DNA of 64,000 nucleotides from assembly GCF_005160265.1 (NCBI RefSeq), contig NZ_CP039865.1, forward strand, positions 3,062,828 to 3,126,827. Direction: 5' to 3'. Numbering within the stretch: position 1 is the stretch's first letter; the number at the start of each line of letters is the position of its first letter. This DNA is from Phreatobacter aquaticus (GTDB lineage Bacteria > Pseudomonadota > Alphaproteobacteria > Rhizobiales > Phreatobacteraceae). The notes beneath the pieces are model-generated. The model made no database searches, had not been told where the DNA came from, and saw nothing but the letters and a program-made list of their open reading frames with translations. This document shows, piece after piece, positions 7,250 through 16,036 of the stretch. A program made the translations under genes and the position numbers.

Positions 7250-9712
7250 ATGAAGTTCATTCTCCGATTCTTCGGCTGGGCCTTCGGCCTCGGCACGGTA
7301 GCGTTCCTGCTGGGCGCTGCCGGCGTGGCGCTGTACATCATTGCCGTTACCAAGGAGCTTCCCGACTACACCACGCTCCGCAACTACGAGCCACCGATCA
7401 TGAGCCGCGTCCACGCGGCCGATGGGCAGCTGATGGCGGAATATGCCCGCGAGCGGCGACTCTATCTGCCGATCCAGGCGGTGCCGAAGCTGGTCGTCCA
7501 GGCGTTTCTTGCTGCCGAAGACAAGAATTTCTACACCCACAACGGCATCGACTTCACCGGCATCGCCCGCGCCGCGCTGACCAATTTCCAGAACCGCGGC
7601 TCCAACCGCCGGCCGCAGGGCGCGTCCACCATCACCCAGCAGGTCGCCAAGAACTTCCTGCTCACCGGCGAACAGACCGTCGACCGCAAGGTGCGCGAGG
7701 CGCTGATCGCCATGCGCATGGAATCGGCCTTCACCAAGGACCAGATTCTCGAGCTCTATCTGAACGAGATCTATCTCGGCTTCGTCATCCCGGGCTATGG
7801 CGCCTATGGGGTCGCCGCCGCCGCTCTCGTCTATTTCGACAAGTCGGTGCACGAACTGACGATTCCTGAGGCCGCCTATCTGGCAGCCTTGCCGAAAAGC
7901 CCGACCCAGCTTCATCCGTTCCGCAACCGCGATCGCGCCATCGAGCGGCGCAACTACGTCATCTCGCGCATGGTCGAGGACGGCCACATCACCGCGGCCC
8001 AGGGCGAAGAGGCGCGGCGCACGCCGCTGACCGTCAACCCGCGCTCGCCACGCCAGCAGACCTTCGCCGCCGACTATTTCTCCGAAGAGGTCCGTCGCGA
8101 GATGACCGACCGCTTCGGCGAGAAGAAGCTGATGGAGGGCGGCCTCTCGATCCGTACCACGCTCGACCCGCGCTTGCAGGTCGCCGCCCGCGCGACGCTC
8201 GCTCAGGGTTTGATCCGCTATGACGAGGCGCGCGGCTGGCGCGGGCCCGTGACCAAGATCGAGGACATGCGCGGCGACTGGGGCGTCAAGCTCGCCGACA
8301 TGCGTTCCTTCAACGATACCGGCTGGAAGCTCGCCGTCGTCATCGACGTTCAGGGCGAGACCGCCCGCATCGGTCTGCAGCCCGGCCGCGAACAGTCCGG
8401 CCAGGTGTCGTCGGCGAGGACCATCGGCCTGATCACCGCTGAGGGCGCGCGCTGGACCCGCCGCGCCATGGGCCGCCTGCTCAATCCCGGCGATGTCGTC
8501 TATGTCGAGCCGATCACCGGGCGTGACGGCCAGTTCCGCCTGCGCCAGATCCCCGAGGTCTCCGGCGGTCTCGTCGCCATGGACCCCTATACCGGCCGCG
8601 TGCTGGCCATGGTCGGCGGCTTCTCCTTCGACCAGAGCCAGTTCAACCGCGCCACGCAGGCGCGCCGCCAGCCGGGTTCGTCGTTCAAGCCCTTCGTCTA
8701 TGCCGCGGCCCTCGACAATGGCTACACGCCTTCCACTGTCGTGATGGACGCGCCCTTCGAACTCGCCCAGCCCGACGGCTCGGTCTGGCGCCCGGAAAAC
8801 TATTCCGGCCAATTCTATGGCCCGCAGACCCTGCGGTTCGGCATCGAGCGGTCGCGTAACGTCATGACCGTGCGTCTCGCCAACGACGTCGGCATGCCGC
8901 TGGTCGCCGAATATGCCAAGCGCTTCGGCGTCTATGACGACATGCCGGCGCTTCTGTCCTACGCGCTGGGTGCCGGTGAAACCACGCTCATGCGCATGGT
9001 CACCGCATATTCCATGTTCGCCAATGGCGGCCGCCGCATCCGCTCGACCCTGATCGACCGCATCCAGGACCGTACGGGCCAGACGATCTTCCGCCACGAC
9101 GATCGCCAGTGCCAGGGTTGCACTGCCGAGCGCTGGGCGAACCAGGACGAGCCGATCCTGATCGACCGCCGCGAGCAGGTGCTCGATCCGATGACCGCCT
9201 ACCAGATCACCTCGATGATGGAAGGCGTGGTGCTGCGCGGCACCGGCGTCGCCATCCGCGAGCTGAACAAGCCGATCGCCGGCAAGACGGGTACCTCGAA
9301 CGAGGAAAAGGACGCCTGGTTCGTCGGCTTCTCGCCCGATCTCGCGGTCGGCATCTATATCGGCTACGACACGCCGAAGCCCATGGGCGGCGGCGGAACG
9401 GGTGGTGGCCTGTCGGCGCCGGTGTTCCGCGACTTCATGCGCGTGGCGCTCGCGGACCGTCCGGCCATTCCGTTCCGCGTGCCGACCGGCATCAAGCTGA
9501 TCCGCATCGATCCGCGCTCCGGCCTTCGCGCCGGTGCAGGCGGGACCGGCGCCATTCTCGAGGCCTTTAAGCCCGGCACGGCGCCGCCCGACAGCTATCA
9601 GCTGATCAACCCGTTCGATGCCGCCAACGCCAACGGGCCGCGAGCGGGTGGGCGTGGGCCATCATCGGAATCGAACCGCGCGATCTCGACCGGAACCGGC
9701 GGGCTCTATTGA
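7250..9712 (+). CDS. mrcA: Penicillin-binding protein 1A, bifunctional
   Basis: This class A PBP polymerises glycan strands and cross-links them at the outer face of the inner membrane. The 820-residue protein starts MKFILRFFGW. An in-frame TTG 14 codons earlier is less likely because the membrane anchor (about 5-32) directly follows the chosen ATG. The GT51 transglycosylase domain (about 50-230) has catalytic E90 in EDKNFYTH and the ASTITQQVAKN motif. An OB-like insert domain follows. The transpeptidase domain has S477-S-F-K480, then RSRN, then KTGTSNEEKDAW. All catalytic motifs are intact. It lies downstream of amiC. In many relatives prfB follows directly, whereas here about 7.6 kb of other genes intervene. 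Confidence 0.96.
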   Translation: MKFILRFFGWAFGLGTVAFLLGAAGVALYIIAVTKELPDYTTLRNYEPPIMSRVHAADGQLMAEYARERRLYLPIQAVPKLVVQAFLAAEDKNFYTHNGIDFTGIARAALTNFQNRGSNRRPQGASTITQQVAKNFLLTGEQTVDRKVREALIAMRMESAFTKDQILELYLNEIYLGFVIPGYGAYGVAAAALVYFDKSVHELTIPEAAYLAALPKSPTQLHPFRNRDRAIERRNYVISRMVEDGHITAAQGEEARRTPLTVNPRSPRQQTFAADYFSEEVRREMTDRFGEKKLMEGGLSIRTTLDPRLQVAARATLAQGLIRYDEARGWRGPVTKIEDMRGDWGVKLADMRSFNDTGWKLAVVIDVQGETARIGLQPGREQSGQVSSARTIGLITAEGARWTRRAMGRLLNPGDVVYVEPITGRDGQFRLRQIPEVSGGLVAMDPYTGRVLAMVGGFSFDQSQFNRATQARRQPGSSFKPFVYAAALDNGYTPSTVVMDAPFELAQPDGSVWRPENYSGQFYGPQTLRFGIERSRNVMTVRLANDVGMPLVAEYAKRFGVYDDMPALLSYALGAGETTLMRMVTAYSMFANGGRRIRSTLIDRIQDRTGQTIFRHDDRQCQGCTAERWANQDEPILIDRREQVLDPMTAYQITSMMEGVVLRGTGVAIRELNKPIAGKTGTSNEEKDAWFVGFSPDLAVGIYIGYDTPKPMGGGGTGGGLSAPVFRDFMRVALADRPAIPFRVPTGIKLIRIDPRSGLRAGAGGTGAILEAFKPGTAPPDSYQLINPFDAANANGPRAGGRGPSSESNRAISTGTGGLY

Positions 9713-9780
9713 GCCCGGCGGACGATTGACGCGCCACGGGATGTGTGGCTGTTTTACCGCACAGAGACTGTGAAATAGCT

Positions 9781-9795
9781 TTACGCGGCGCGTAA
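9781..9795. promoter_or_regulatory. Perfect 15-base palindrome upstream of barrel gene
   Basis: TTACGCG-G-CGCGTAA is a perfect inverted repeat, 105 bases before the start codon of the outer-membrane protein gene, in an otherwise featureless 188-base gap. It could be an operator for a dimeric repressor. No known regulator motif was recognised. Confidence 0.35.
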
Positions 9796-9900
9796 GTAGC
9801 TGAGAGTCAATCAGAAAATCCTCGCGCTCTACCTGCCTTCCTGTCATGCCTCGTTCCGAAGAGGCCGCTTGCCGCGGCTGTCGACCTTCGAGGACCGACC

Positions 9901-10659
9901 ATGACCCTTCGTACGCTCCTTGCGGCATCCATTGCCCTCGGCGCCCTGACCGCAGGCGCCCGCGCCGCCGACCTCGGTCAGCCGCGCATGCCGATCGCCA
10001 GTGCGATTGCTGCGCCCGCCTTTTCCTGGGCCGGTTTCTATTTCGGCCTCAATGCCGGCTACGCCTTCGGGCGCACCGCCGCGCGGGATCTCGGCGATAT
10101 CAACGGCACACCGTGGTACATCCTCGGCGGTCGCTTCTCGACCTCGGCCAACGGCTTCACCGGTGGCGCGCAGGCCGGCTACAACTGGCAGTCCGGCAGG
10201 ATCGTGGCTGGCTTCGAAGCAGACCTCGGCTATCTCGGGACCCGCGGCACTGGGCTCTACAATGCCGGTGGCCTCGACACGTTCATCACGACCCGCGGCG
10301 GACTGGCGGGCACGCTGCGTGGGCGTCTGGGCGTCGCGGCCGATCGCGCCCTGTTCTACGTGACGGGCGGCGCCATCGCCGCGAATGTCAATTCCTTCGT
10401 GCCGTCCTTCGCCGCGTTCCGGACCAGTTCCACGGGCGCGCAGATCGGCTGGACCGTCGGCGCCGGTATCGAATATGCCGTGGCTCAGAACTGGTCGATC
10501 AAGGCCGAGTATCTCTACTACGACCTCGGCTCGAAGCGTGTCGTGATGAACAATGGCGGGATCAGTCCCTTCGACATCCGCAGCAATGGCAATATCGTCC
10601 GCGTCGGCGTGAATTACCTGTTCAACACTGGCTCCTCGGCTGTCGTCGCCCGCTACTGA
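9901..10659 (+). CDS. Outer-membrane beta-barrel protein, Omp25/31-like
   Basis: A small outer-membrane barrel of the OmpA-like/porin superfamily common in Hyphomicrobiales (Omp25/31, opacity-type). The signal peptide is about residues 1-22 (GARA|AD). The mature start ADLGQPR resembles that of the second barrel gene at 18702-19415. A WAGFYFGLNAGYAFG first strand, alternating aromatic/Gly strands and the terminal YLFNTGSSAVVARY with a C-terminal aromatic residue match barrel-assembly signals. It has 252 residues. It is monocistronic: a palindrome lies upstream and a strong terminator directly downstream. Its role is probably structural or adhesive; porin activity is not shown. Confidence 0.88.
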   Translation: MTLRTLLAASIALGALTAGARAADLGQPRMPIASAIAAPAFSWAGFYFGLNAGYAFGRTAARDLGDINGTPWYILGGRFSTSANGFTGGAQAGYNWQSGRIVAGFEADLGYLGTRGTGLYNAGGLDTFITTRGGLAGTLRGRLGVAADRALFYVTGGAIAANVNSFVPSFAAFRTSSTGAQIGWTVGAGIEYAVAQNWSIKAEYLYYDLGSKRVVMNNGGISPFDIRSNGNIVRVGVNYLFNTGSSAVVARY

Positions 10660-10680
10660 GCGGCCGGCAGCCCTCGGAAC

Positions 10681-10716
10681 AAAAAAAGGCGGCCCTGCGA
10701 GGCCGCCTTTTCCTTT
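10681..10716. terminator. Bidirectional rho-independent terminator
   Basis: A run of A, an 11-bp stem AAAAGGCGGCC / GGCCGCCTTTT with loop CTGCGA, and a T-rich tail sit between two convergent genes (the barrel gene and the permease gene). The hairpin can serve both strands. Confidence 0.85.
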
Positions 10717-10733
10717 TGTGTGCCTGTGTCGGC

Positions 10734-12044
10734 TCAATCCGCCGGCGGGTCGCGCAGCAGGTGATAGAGGATGATCGCGCCGAAGGTGGCGGTGCCGATC
10801 CCGTCCAGCGTGAAGCCGGCGAGCGTCAGCTTGAAATTGCCGGCGCCGAGCACGAGCGCGACGGCGACCGTGATCAGGTTGCGCGGATTGGAGAAATCGA
10901 CCTTGTTCTCCACCCAGATGCGGCCAGCCGTGGCTGCGATCAGGCCGAACACGACGATGGCAAGGCCGCCCAGCACCGGCACCGGAATGGTCAGGATCAG
11001 CGCGCCGAATTTCGGCGAGAAGCCGAGCAGGATGGCGATCAGGGCGGCTGCCACGAACATCAGCGTGGAGAAGATCTTGGTGACCGCCATCACGCCCATG
11101 TTCTCGGCATAGGTAGTGACGCCGGTGCCGCCGAATGAGCCCGACAGCATGGTGGCGAGACCATCTCCGACGAAGGCGCGGCCGATATAGGGGTCGAGAT
11201 TGCGGCCGGTCATGGCCGCGATCCCCTTGAGGTGGCCAAGGTTCTCGGCAACCAGGATGATCGCGACTGGCGCGATCAGCACCATGGCCCGGGCATCGAA
11301 CACCGGGGATGAGAAGTTGGGCATGCCGAAGAGGGCGGCGGCGCCCACTTTCGAGAAGTCGATCGGCGGACCGAAGCCAAGGCCGTTCGCCGCGACGAGA
11401 TAGACGACATAGCCGATCACCGCACCGATCAGGATCGGCAGGCGGCGCCAGAGGCCGGGCGCATAGACGGCCGAGGCACCAACTGCCACCACCGTGATCA
11501 GTGCGATCCAGCGCGAGAAGCCCGAGCCATCGGCATTCTGCGGCCCGGTGCCGGACGCCATGCCGATGGCGATGGGCGCGAGCACGAGGCCGATGGCCGC
11601 GACGATCGCGCCGGTGACAACCGGCGGCATGACCTTTTCCACCCAGTCATGGCCGATGACCATCACCACAACACCGATGGCGGTATAGAGCGCGCCGGCA
11701 GCGATGATGCCGCCGAGCGCCACACCGATATTGGGGGCTGCACCCGCCGCGGCACCGCCGGCAATGGCTGCCAGAACCGGGCCGATGAAGGCGAAGGACG
11801 AGCCGAGATAGCTCGGCACGCGGCCGCCCGTCACCACGAAGAAGATCAGCGTGGCCACGCCCGAGAACAGGATCGAGACATTGGGGTCGAACCCCATCAG
11901 GATCGGCGCCAGCACGGTCGCGCCGAACATCGCGACCACGTGCTGCACACCGATGACGACCGTCTGTCCAAGCGGCAGCCGCTCGTCGGGCAGGACCACG
12001 CCCGACGTCTTCTCGGTCCATTTCGGAAAATAGCCGTCAGCCAT
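10734..12044 (-). CDS. Uracil/xanthine permease, NCS2 family
   Basis: An inner-membrane proton-coupled nucleobase importer of the NAT/NCS2 family. It has about 436 residues and many hydrophobic helices. It shows the early QH motif (GVQHVVAMFGATVLAPIL) and the family signature ENLGHLKGIAAMTGR, followed by an FGGTGVTTYAENMG segment typical of the uracil/UraA branch. I chose the ATG at 12044 because GGGGAG (12052-12057) lies 7 bases upstream; the ATG two codons earlier would sit too close. The open frame continues 65 codons upstream without coding character. It is divergent from arginase. Uracil is the likeliest substrate, but xanthine or another base cannot be excluded. Confidence 0.92.
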   Translation of the reverse strand: MADGYFPKWTEKTSGVVLPDERLPLGQTVVIGVQHVVAMFGATVLAPILMGFDPNVSILFSGVATLIFFVVTGGRVPSYLGSSFAFIGPVLAAIAGGAAAGAAPNIGVALGGIIAAGALYTAIGVVVMVIGHDWVEKVMPPVVTGAIVAAIGLVLAPIAIGMASGTGPQNADGSGFSRWIALITVVAVGASAVYAPGLWRRLPILIGAVIGYVVYLVAANGLGFGPPIDFSKVGAAALFGMPNFSSPVFDARAMVLIAPVAIILVAENLGHLKGIAAMTGRNLDPYIGRAFVGDGLATMLSGSFGGTGVTTYAENMGVMAVTKIFSTLMFVAAALIAILLGFSPKFGALILTIPVPVLGGLAIVVFGLIAATAGRIWVENKVDFSNPRNLITVAVALVLGAGNFKLTLAGFTLDGIGTATFGAIILYHLLRDPPAD

Positions 12045-12221
12045 GATCATGCTCCCCGGCGCGCCTTGAAGGGAGTGTCGGTGGCCGGCGCGCGTGTCCC
12101 TGCCACAAAAACTAGGCCCATCGGACAGAGCGTGAACAGGTCGGGCAAACCGCAATCCACCGGAAAAGATGCTATTCAGCGGCGGCCGGACGCCTAAGCC
12201 GGCGCGCAGGAGCCATAGGCC

Positions 12222-13172
12222 ATGACCGTCACGCGGTCCGACCAATCCATCGTGCTAATCGGCGCCCCTGTTGAGGAGGGCGCGGGCACCGCTGGTGCGA
12301 TCATGGGGCCGGCCGCTTTGCGCACGGCACGACTGGTGGCGACACTCGCGGATCTCGGCCACCGGGTCGACGATCGGGGCGATCTCATGCTTCCGCCCTC
12401 ATTGCCCACAGCACCCGAGGGCATGGACCGCGCGCGCCACTATCAGCGCATCGCCGGCTGGTCCCGCATCATTGCCGATGCGACCGAGGCCGCGATGGGG
12501 CAGGGGGGACTGCCTGTCGTGCTCGGCGGCGACCACTCGCTGTCGATGGGCTCCGTGTCCGGCGTGGCCCGCCATTGCGCGAAGGCCGGGCGCCCGCTTT
12601 TCGTGCTCTGGCTGGATGCCCATGCCGATTTCAACACGCCGGCAACCTCGCCATCAGGCAACATGCACGGGATGTCGGCGGCGTTCCTCTGCGGCGAGCC
12701 CGGGCTGGAGGACCTGCTCGGCGACAAGCCCGCGCCCAGGCTCGCACCGGAGAACCTGACCCTGTTCGGCATCCGCTCGGTCGATCGCGACGAACGGGCG
12801 CTTCTGGCCGATCGCGGCATCGACGTCATCGACATGCGGCTGATCGACGAGTTCGGCGTCTCCGTCCTGATGGCCCGCGTGATCGAGCGGGTGGCCGCAG
12901 CCGGCGGCCATCTCCATGTCAGTCTCGACGTCGACTTTCTCGACCCCTCCCTGGCACCGGGCGTCGGCACGACGGTGCCGGGCGGTGCGACCTATCGTGA
13001 GGCTCATCTCATCATGGAGATGCTGCACGATTCCGGTCTCGTCGGGTCGCTCGACGTGGTCGAGCTCAATCCCTTCCTCGACGACAGGGGAAAGAGCGCC
13101 CTGCTGCTGGTCGATCTGGTGGCGAGCCTGTTCGGTCGTCAGGTGGTGGCACGCGGCGGCGGGCGCCGCTGA
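12222..13172 (+). CDS. rocF: Arginase (ureohydrolase family)
   Basis: A cytoplasmic manganese enzyme that hydrolyses L-arginine to ornithine and urea. The metal-site motifs are complete: GGDHS with H105, DAHADFN with D132, H134 and D136, and SLDVDFLDP with the late Asp pair. The GGATYREAH segment supports arginase over agmatinase. Its 316 residues fit the arginase family (about 300-320). The start ATG at 12222 follows the promoter region shared with the divergent permease. It ends 6 bases before the convergent DUF1311 gene. No ornithine-using gene is adjacent, so its use is probably nitrogen release from arginine. Agmatinase or guanidinobutyrase activity remains possible. Confidence 0.9.
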   Translation: MTVTRSDQSIVLIGAPVEEGAGTAGAIMGPAALRTARLVATLADLGHRVDDRGDLMLPPSLPTAPEGMDRARHYQRIAGWSRIIADATEAAMGQGGLPVVLGGDHSLSMGSVSGVARHCAKAGRPLFVLWLDAHADFNTPATSPSGNMHGMSAAFLCGEPGLEDLLGDKPAPRLAPENLTLFGIRSVDRDERALLADRGIDVIDMRLIDEFGVSVLMARVIERVAAAGGHLHVSLDVDFLDPSLAPGVGTTVPGGATYREAHLIMEMLHDSGLVGSLDVVELNPFLDDRGKSALLLVDLVASLFGRQVVARGGGRR

Positions 13173-13178
13173 CACGTC

Positions 13179-14618
13179 TCAGCGCCTGGGGCGCCAGAGG
13201 CCATCCGGGCGAAGGAACGGCACCAGCTCGTTCGCCGGTATCTCCAGTTCCTCCGGATCGGACCCCAGCCAGGGCTTGAGCAGCACGGCCTTGTCGGCCT
13301 GGAAGCTCCAATTTCCGGCATCGGCGATGCGCCGGTCCATATCCTCGCGGGCCGGCGATTGATTGCGCTCCCGCGCCTGAGTGACGATCCGTTCGCGGAT
13401 CGCGGCGCGGAAGGCCTCATCCACCCGGAAAATGTCGCCAAGGCTCGCCAGCCGGCCGCGGGCCCGGTCGATTGTCACGGCCTTCACGTCAGGAGACACG
13501 CGCGTGCCGGTCTCGATATGCCCGGTGACCACCAGGCTCACCATCCGCCCATCGGCAAGCGAGATGTCATAGGTCCGGGTCAGCGTGCCCACGAGATCCG
13601 GCATGCGCTGGCGATAGAGCGCGACGTCGAGCGGGCGGCCGGTCGGGATCGCAGCGCGATACACACGGTTGAACATGTCGGCTCCAGGGCCGGAAGCGAC
13701 AGGGACGACATCGTCCATCAGCAGCGAGCGAGCCTCGCTGCCGTCGCTGGCGCGCGTTTCCCAGCGGGTCGTCAGGTGGGGCTCGATGATCAGGTCGCCG
13801 ATGCGACGGACCGTCAGGCTCTTCAGCAGATCGGCGCGCGCGCCGGTTACCTCCCCGAGGCACTGGATCGCCTGGCGGCGCTCCTCGTCCCCGCGCGGCA
13901 TGGCGCCGCCGGTGCGGCACTGCCGATCGCGGAAGCCGAGAAAAACGCGCTGGGCTGCGACCAGCGCCTCGCGGCCCTCGGCTGACAATGCGAGGCGCAG
14001 CCGACCGAAAGCCGCCGCCATCTCGCCGTCGAGGCGGGTCGTGTCGGCATCGGCGCAGATCAGCCGCTCGGCGGTCGAGCGTGCGCGGCCACAATCGAAT
14101 CCTGCCGGCGCGGCTTGGACGAAGGCCGCGTCCGGCCGGCTGCCGTCATCCTGCTCGGGCTGCCTGAGGGTGTAGACGACGCCGTCCAGCGCGAATTTCA
14201 GCGAGATCGAATCGGTCGCCCGATGAAAGTCGAACGAGCCGTTGGGACAGGTCACTCGGTATGTGACCGTCTCGCCCGGGCCCACAACACCAAGCCTTGC
14301 GCCGAGATCGACCGCCCTGTCGGCCGGCAAGGCTCCCTGGAACAGCCCTTCGGCCGGCACCATGGCGATCTCGAAATCGGCCGGTGCACAGGCGATCGGC
14401 GCCGGTCCTTCGAGGCGCCCGTCGCGAAACACGAGACCCGAGCGCATGAGCGGGGTCGCAAGCGTCGGAGCCGTATTCCACGGCGCGCGCTCCGCGACCA
14501 CCACGCGCCAGCGACCGGCAATCGAGACGTCGGGCCTGGCGCCGGCGAAGGCCGGGACCGAGAGGCCGCATATGAGGGCGACGAGCAGGGGGCGCAGCAG
14601 CGCAGATGTCGTGAGCAT
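13179..14618 (-). CDS. Secreted protein with LprI/DUF1311-like domain
   Basis: The 479-residue protein starts MLTTSALLRPLLVALICG, a signal peptide cleaved near AFAG, so it is probably periplasmic. The frame is open 121 codons further upstream but that part lacks coding character. A central segment (FDCGRARSTAERLIC...LDGEMAAAFGRL...FRDRQC) has the paired-cysteine pattern of the LprI/DUF1311 lysozyme-inhibitor-like domain. The C-terminal third contains a DUF3298/RsiV-like stretch. RsiV-type domains bind lysozyme in Gram-positive bacteria, so a role in muramidase defence or envelope sensing is possible but unproven. It is convergent with arginase and divergent from the rpsU leader. Confidence 0.8.
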   Translation of the reverse strand: MLTTSALLRPLLVALICGLSVPAFAGARPDVSIAGRWRVVVAERAPWNTAPTLATPLMRSGLVFRDGRLEGPAPIACAPADFEIAMVPAEGLFQGALPADRAVDLGARLGVVGPGETVTYRVTCPNGSFDFHRATDSISLKFALDGVVYTLRQPEQDDGSRPDAAFVQAAPAGFDCGRARSTAERLICADADTTRLDGEMAAAFGRLRLALSAEGREALVAAQRVFLGFRDRQCRTGGAMPRGDEERRQAIQCLGEVTGARADLLKSLTVRRIGDLIIEPHLTTRWETRASDGSEARSLLMDDVVPVASGPGADMFNRVYRAAIPTGRPLDVALYRQRMPDLVGTLTRTYDISLADGRMVSLVVTGHIETGTRVSPDVKAVTIDRARGRLASLGDIFRVDEAFRAAIRERIVTQARERNQSPAREDMDRRIADAGNWSFQADKAVLLKPWLGSDPEELEIPANELVPFLRPDGLWRPRR

Positions 14619-15071
14619 GGCCGAAGTCCATGCGGTGGTGAGGTTTCCACCGCATGTCGCGAGGTATCGAGCCGCACTTCGCCAGGGCTTCCGAAGGGCG
14701 CGCGCCGGGCCGTTCACGATGGTGCAAGATATGAGGTATAGAGAGCCTGGCTGTGTGGGTGCCGTCCTTCGACCCGGCCAGCCGCACCGGTGAGGTGATA
14801 TGCCTTTGGGGCGCGACGAATTTCGTTGCCTTTTTTGGGGATGTCGTCTAGTCACGCGCTCTCCGGACTGATCATGCCAGTCCCGTGCGGCGTTTCGTCG
14901 TACGCGTGTCGACAATCGAAACCTTTGCCGGAGCAGGCCGTTCAAGGCTTCTGCATCGTCTGGTTTCGGCCACGGCGGCAACGCTGCGGTGCCGCCTACC
15001 GCATCTTTTCGGAACGTCCGGGCCTCCTGAAGGCCGGGCTCGTTCCCTGGACCATATGTAAGGAGAGGCCT
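14619..15071. other. Intergenic region upstream of rpsU with possible small RNA
   Basis: These 453 bases hold no convincing protein gene; an open frame leading into rpsU lacks coding character before the rpsU ribosome-binding site. On the plus strand a weak promoter can be read (TTCACG 14713-14718, 18-base spacer, TATAGA 14737-14742). About 70-90 bases later comes the terminator-like hairpin at 14813-14836. That would define a short transcript of about 90 bases. The rest should carry the rpsU promoter. Confidence 0.35.
14813..14836 (+). terminator. Terminator-like hairpin in the rpsU upstream region
   Basis: A 7-bp stem GCGACGA / TCGTTGC (one G-U pair) is followed by CTTTTTT. It looks like an intrinsic terminator for a short transcript starting in the gap, or an attenuator ahead of rpsU. 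Confidence 0.45.
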
Positions 15072-15371
15072 GTGCAGGTTCTCGTTCGCGACAACAACGT
15101 CGACCAGGCGCTCCGCGTCCTGAAGAAGAAAATGCAGCGGGAAGGTATTTTCCGCGAAATGAAGCAGCGCTCGGCTTATGAGAAGCCCTCCGAGCGCAAG
15201 ACCCGCGAGAAGGCTGAAGCTGTGCGCCGCGCCCGCAAGGCCGCCCGCAAGCAGGCCCAGCGCGAAGGTCTCATCGCCGCGCCGAAGCCGAAGGCCAAGC
15301 CCGTCCGCCGCGCACCGGCTGCCGGCTTTGCCCCGGGCGGCGCTCCGTCCACCTCAACGACCCAGGAATAA
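15072..15371 (+). CDS. rpsU: 30S ribosomal protein S21 (bS21)
   Basis: A small basic ribosomal protein that takes part in initiation near the anti-Shine-Dalgarno end of 16S rRNA. The product starts [20 protein letters not shown] from a GTG. The start is fixed by an AAGGAG ribosome-binding site (15059-15064) and by the family N-terminus; an upstream extension of the frame is spurious. At 99 residues it is longer than enterobacterial S21 (about 71), with an Ala/Pro/Lys-rich tail after about residue 65, as is usual in alphaproteobacteria. The DUF6481 gene begins 3 bases after its stop. Confidence 0.97.
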   Translation: MQVLVRDNNVDQALRVLKKKMQREGIFREMKQRSAYEKPSERKTREKAEAVRRARKAARKQAQREGLIAAPKPKAKPVRRAPAAGFAPGGAPSTSTTQE

Positions 15372-15373
15372 AT

Positions 15374-15751
15374 TTGTCCTTCCAGCCTGCCGATTTCGCC
15401 GACCGCCGCGCCAAGGCGGAAGAAGCCAAGAAAGCCCTGCTCGAGAAATTCCGTTCGCGGCCGGGGCCGGACCATCCGGAGACGCTGAAGCGTGAAGCCG
15501 AGCGTCGGGCCATCGCAGAGGCGCGTGCCGCTCGCGAGGCTGAGCGCGAAGCCAAGCGCCGGGCGGAACTTGAAGTGATCGCCGCCGAAGAGGCTGCCCG
15601 CGCCGAGGCCGAAAAGGTCCGTCTGGCTGCGGAAGCCGCCAAGCGCGCCGAGGAAGAGGCGGCGCTTGCTGCCGATCGTCCTCGCCAGATCATGCGGGAA
15701 GTTGCGCAATACGCGCAGTTCCGCGTGGCCAAGGGTGCCGCTCGCCGCTGA
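15374..15751 (+). CDS. DUF6481 family coiled-coil protein
   Basis: A 125-residue charged protein. The N-terminus MSFQPADFADRRAKAEEAKKALLEKF is what I know from DUF6481 proteins of alphaproteobacteria, which have no established function. Residues about 15-105 are a nearly continuous Ala/Glu/Arg/Lys helix, probably a coiled coil. The start is a TTG at 15374, two bases past the rpsU stop codon, with AGGA at 15364-15367 as the likely ribosome-binding site. Tight coupling to rpsU suggests a ribosome- or RNA-related role, but that is inference. A terminator follows. Confidence 0.75.
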   Translation: MSFQPADFADRRAKAEEAKKALLEKFRSRPGPDHPETLKREAERRAIAEARAAREAEREAKRRAELEVIAAEEAARAEAEKVRLAAEAAKRAEEEAALAADRPRQIMREVAQYAQFRVAKGAARR

Positions 15752-15810
15752 GCGATCCGGAACAACCGCCATCCTCTCGTGAGAGGTTGCGGAAAGAACA
15801 CTGCCAAAGC

Positions 15811-15841
15811 GCCTCGGACCCGGAAGGGTCCGGGGCGTTTT
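15811..15841 (+). terminator. Rho-independent terminator of the rpsU operon
   Basis: The stem CCTCGGACCC / GGGTCCGGGG closes on a GGAA tetraloop and is followed by CGTTTTG. It lies 60 bases past the DUF6481 stop codon. Confidence 0.8.
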
Positions 15842-16036
15842 GCATTTCCGGGCCCTGGTGCCCGCCTGAGCGCTGACGTCGTGTGACATCTCGACAGTAG
15901 ATTGCAAATTGAGGTGGCTAATTGTGCGCGTATTGCGATCTGATATGCAGATAAAATAAGTAAATCGAATCACTGGACAGTAATTTATAGTCTACCTGTC
16001 TCGGAATACGTGCCGTAACGACAGGGGATCGCATGA

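Noticed and set aside
14826-15071. An 82-codon N-terminal extension of S21
   Set aside because: Family alignment and the AAGGAG site place the start at GTG 15072, and the extension has no coding character.
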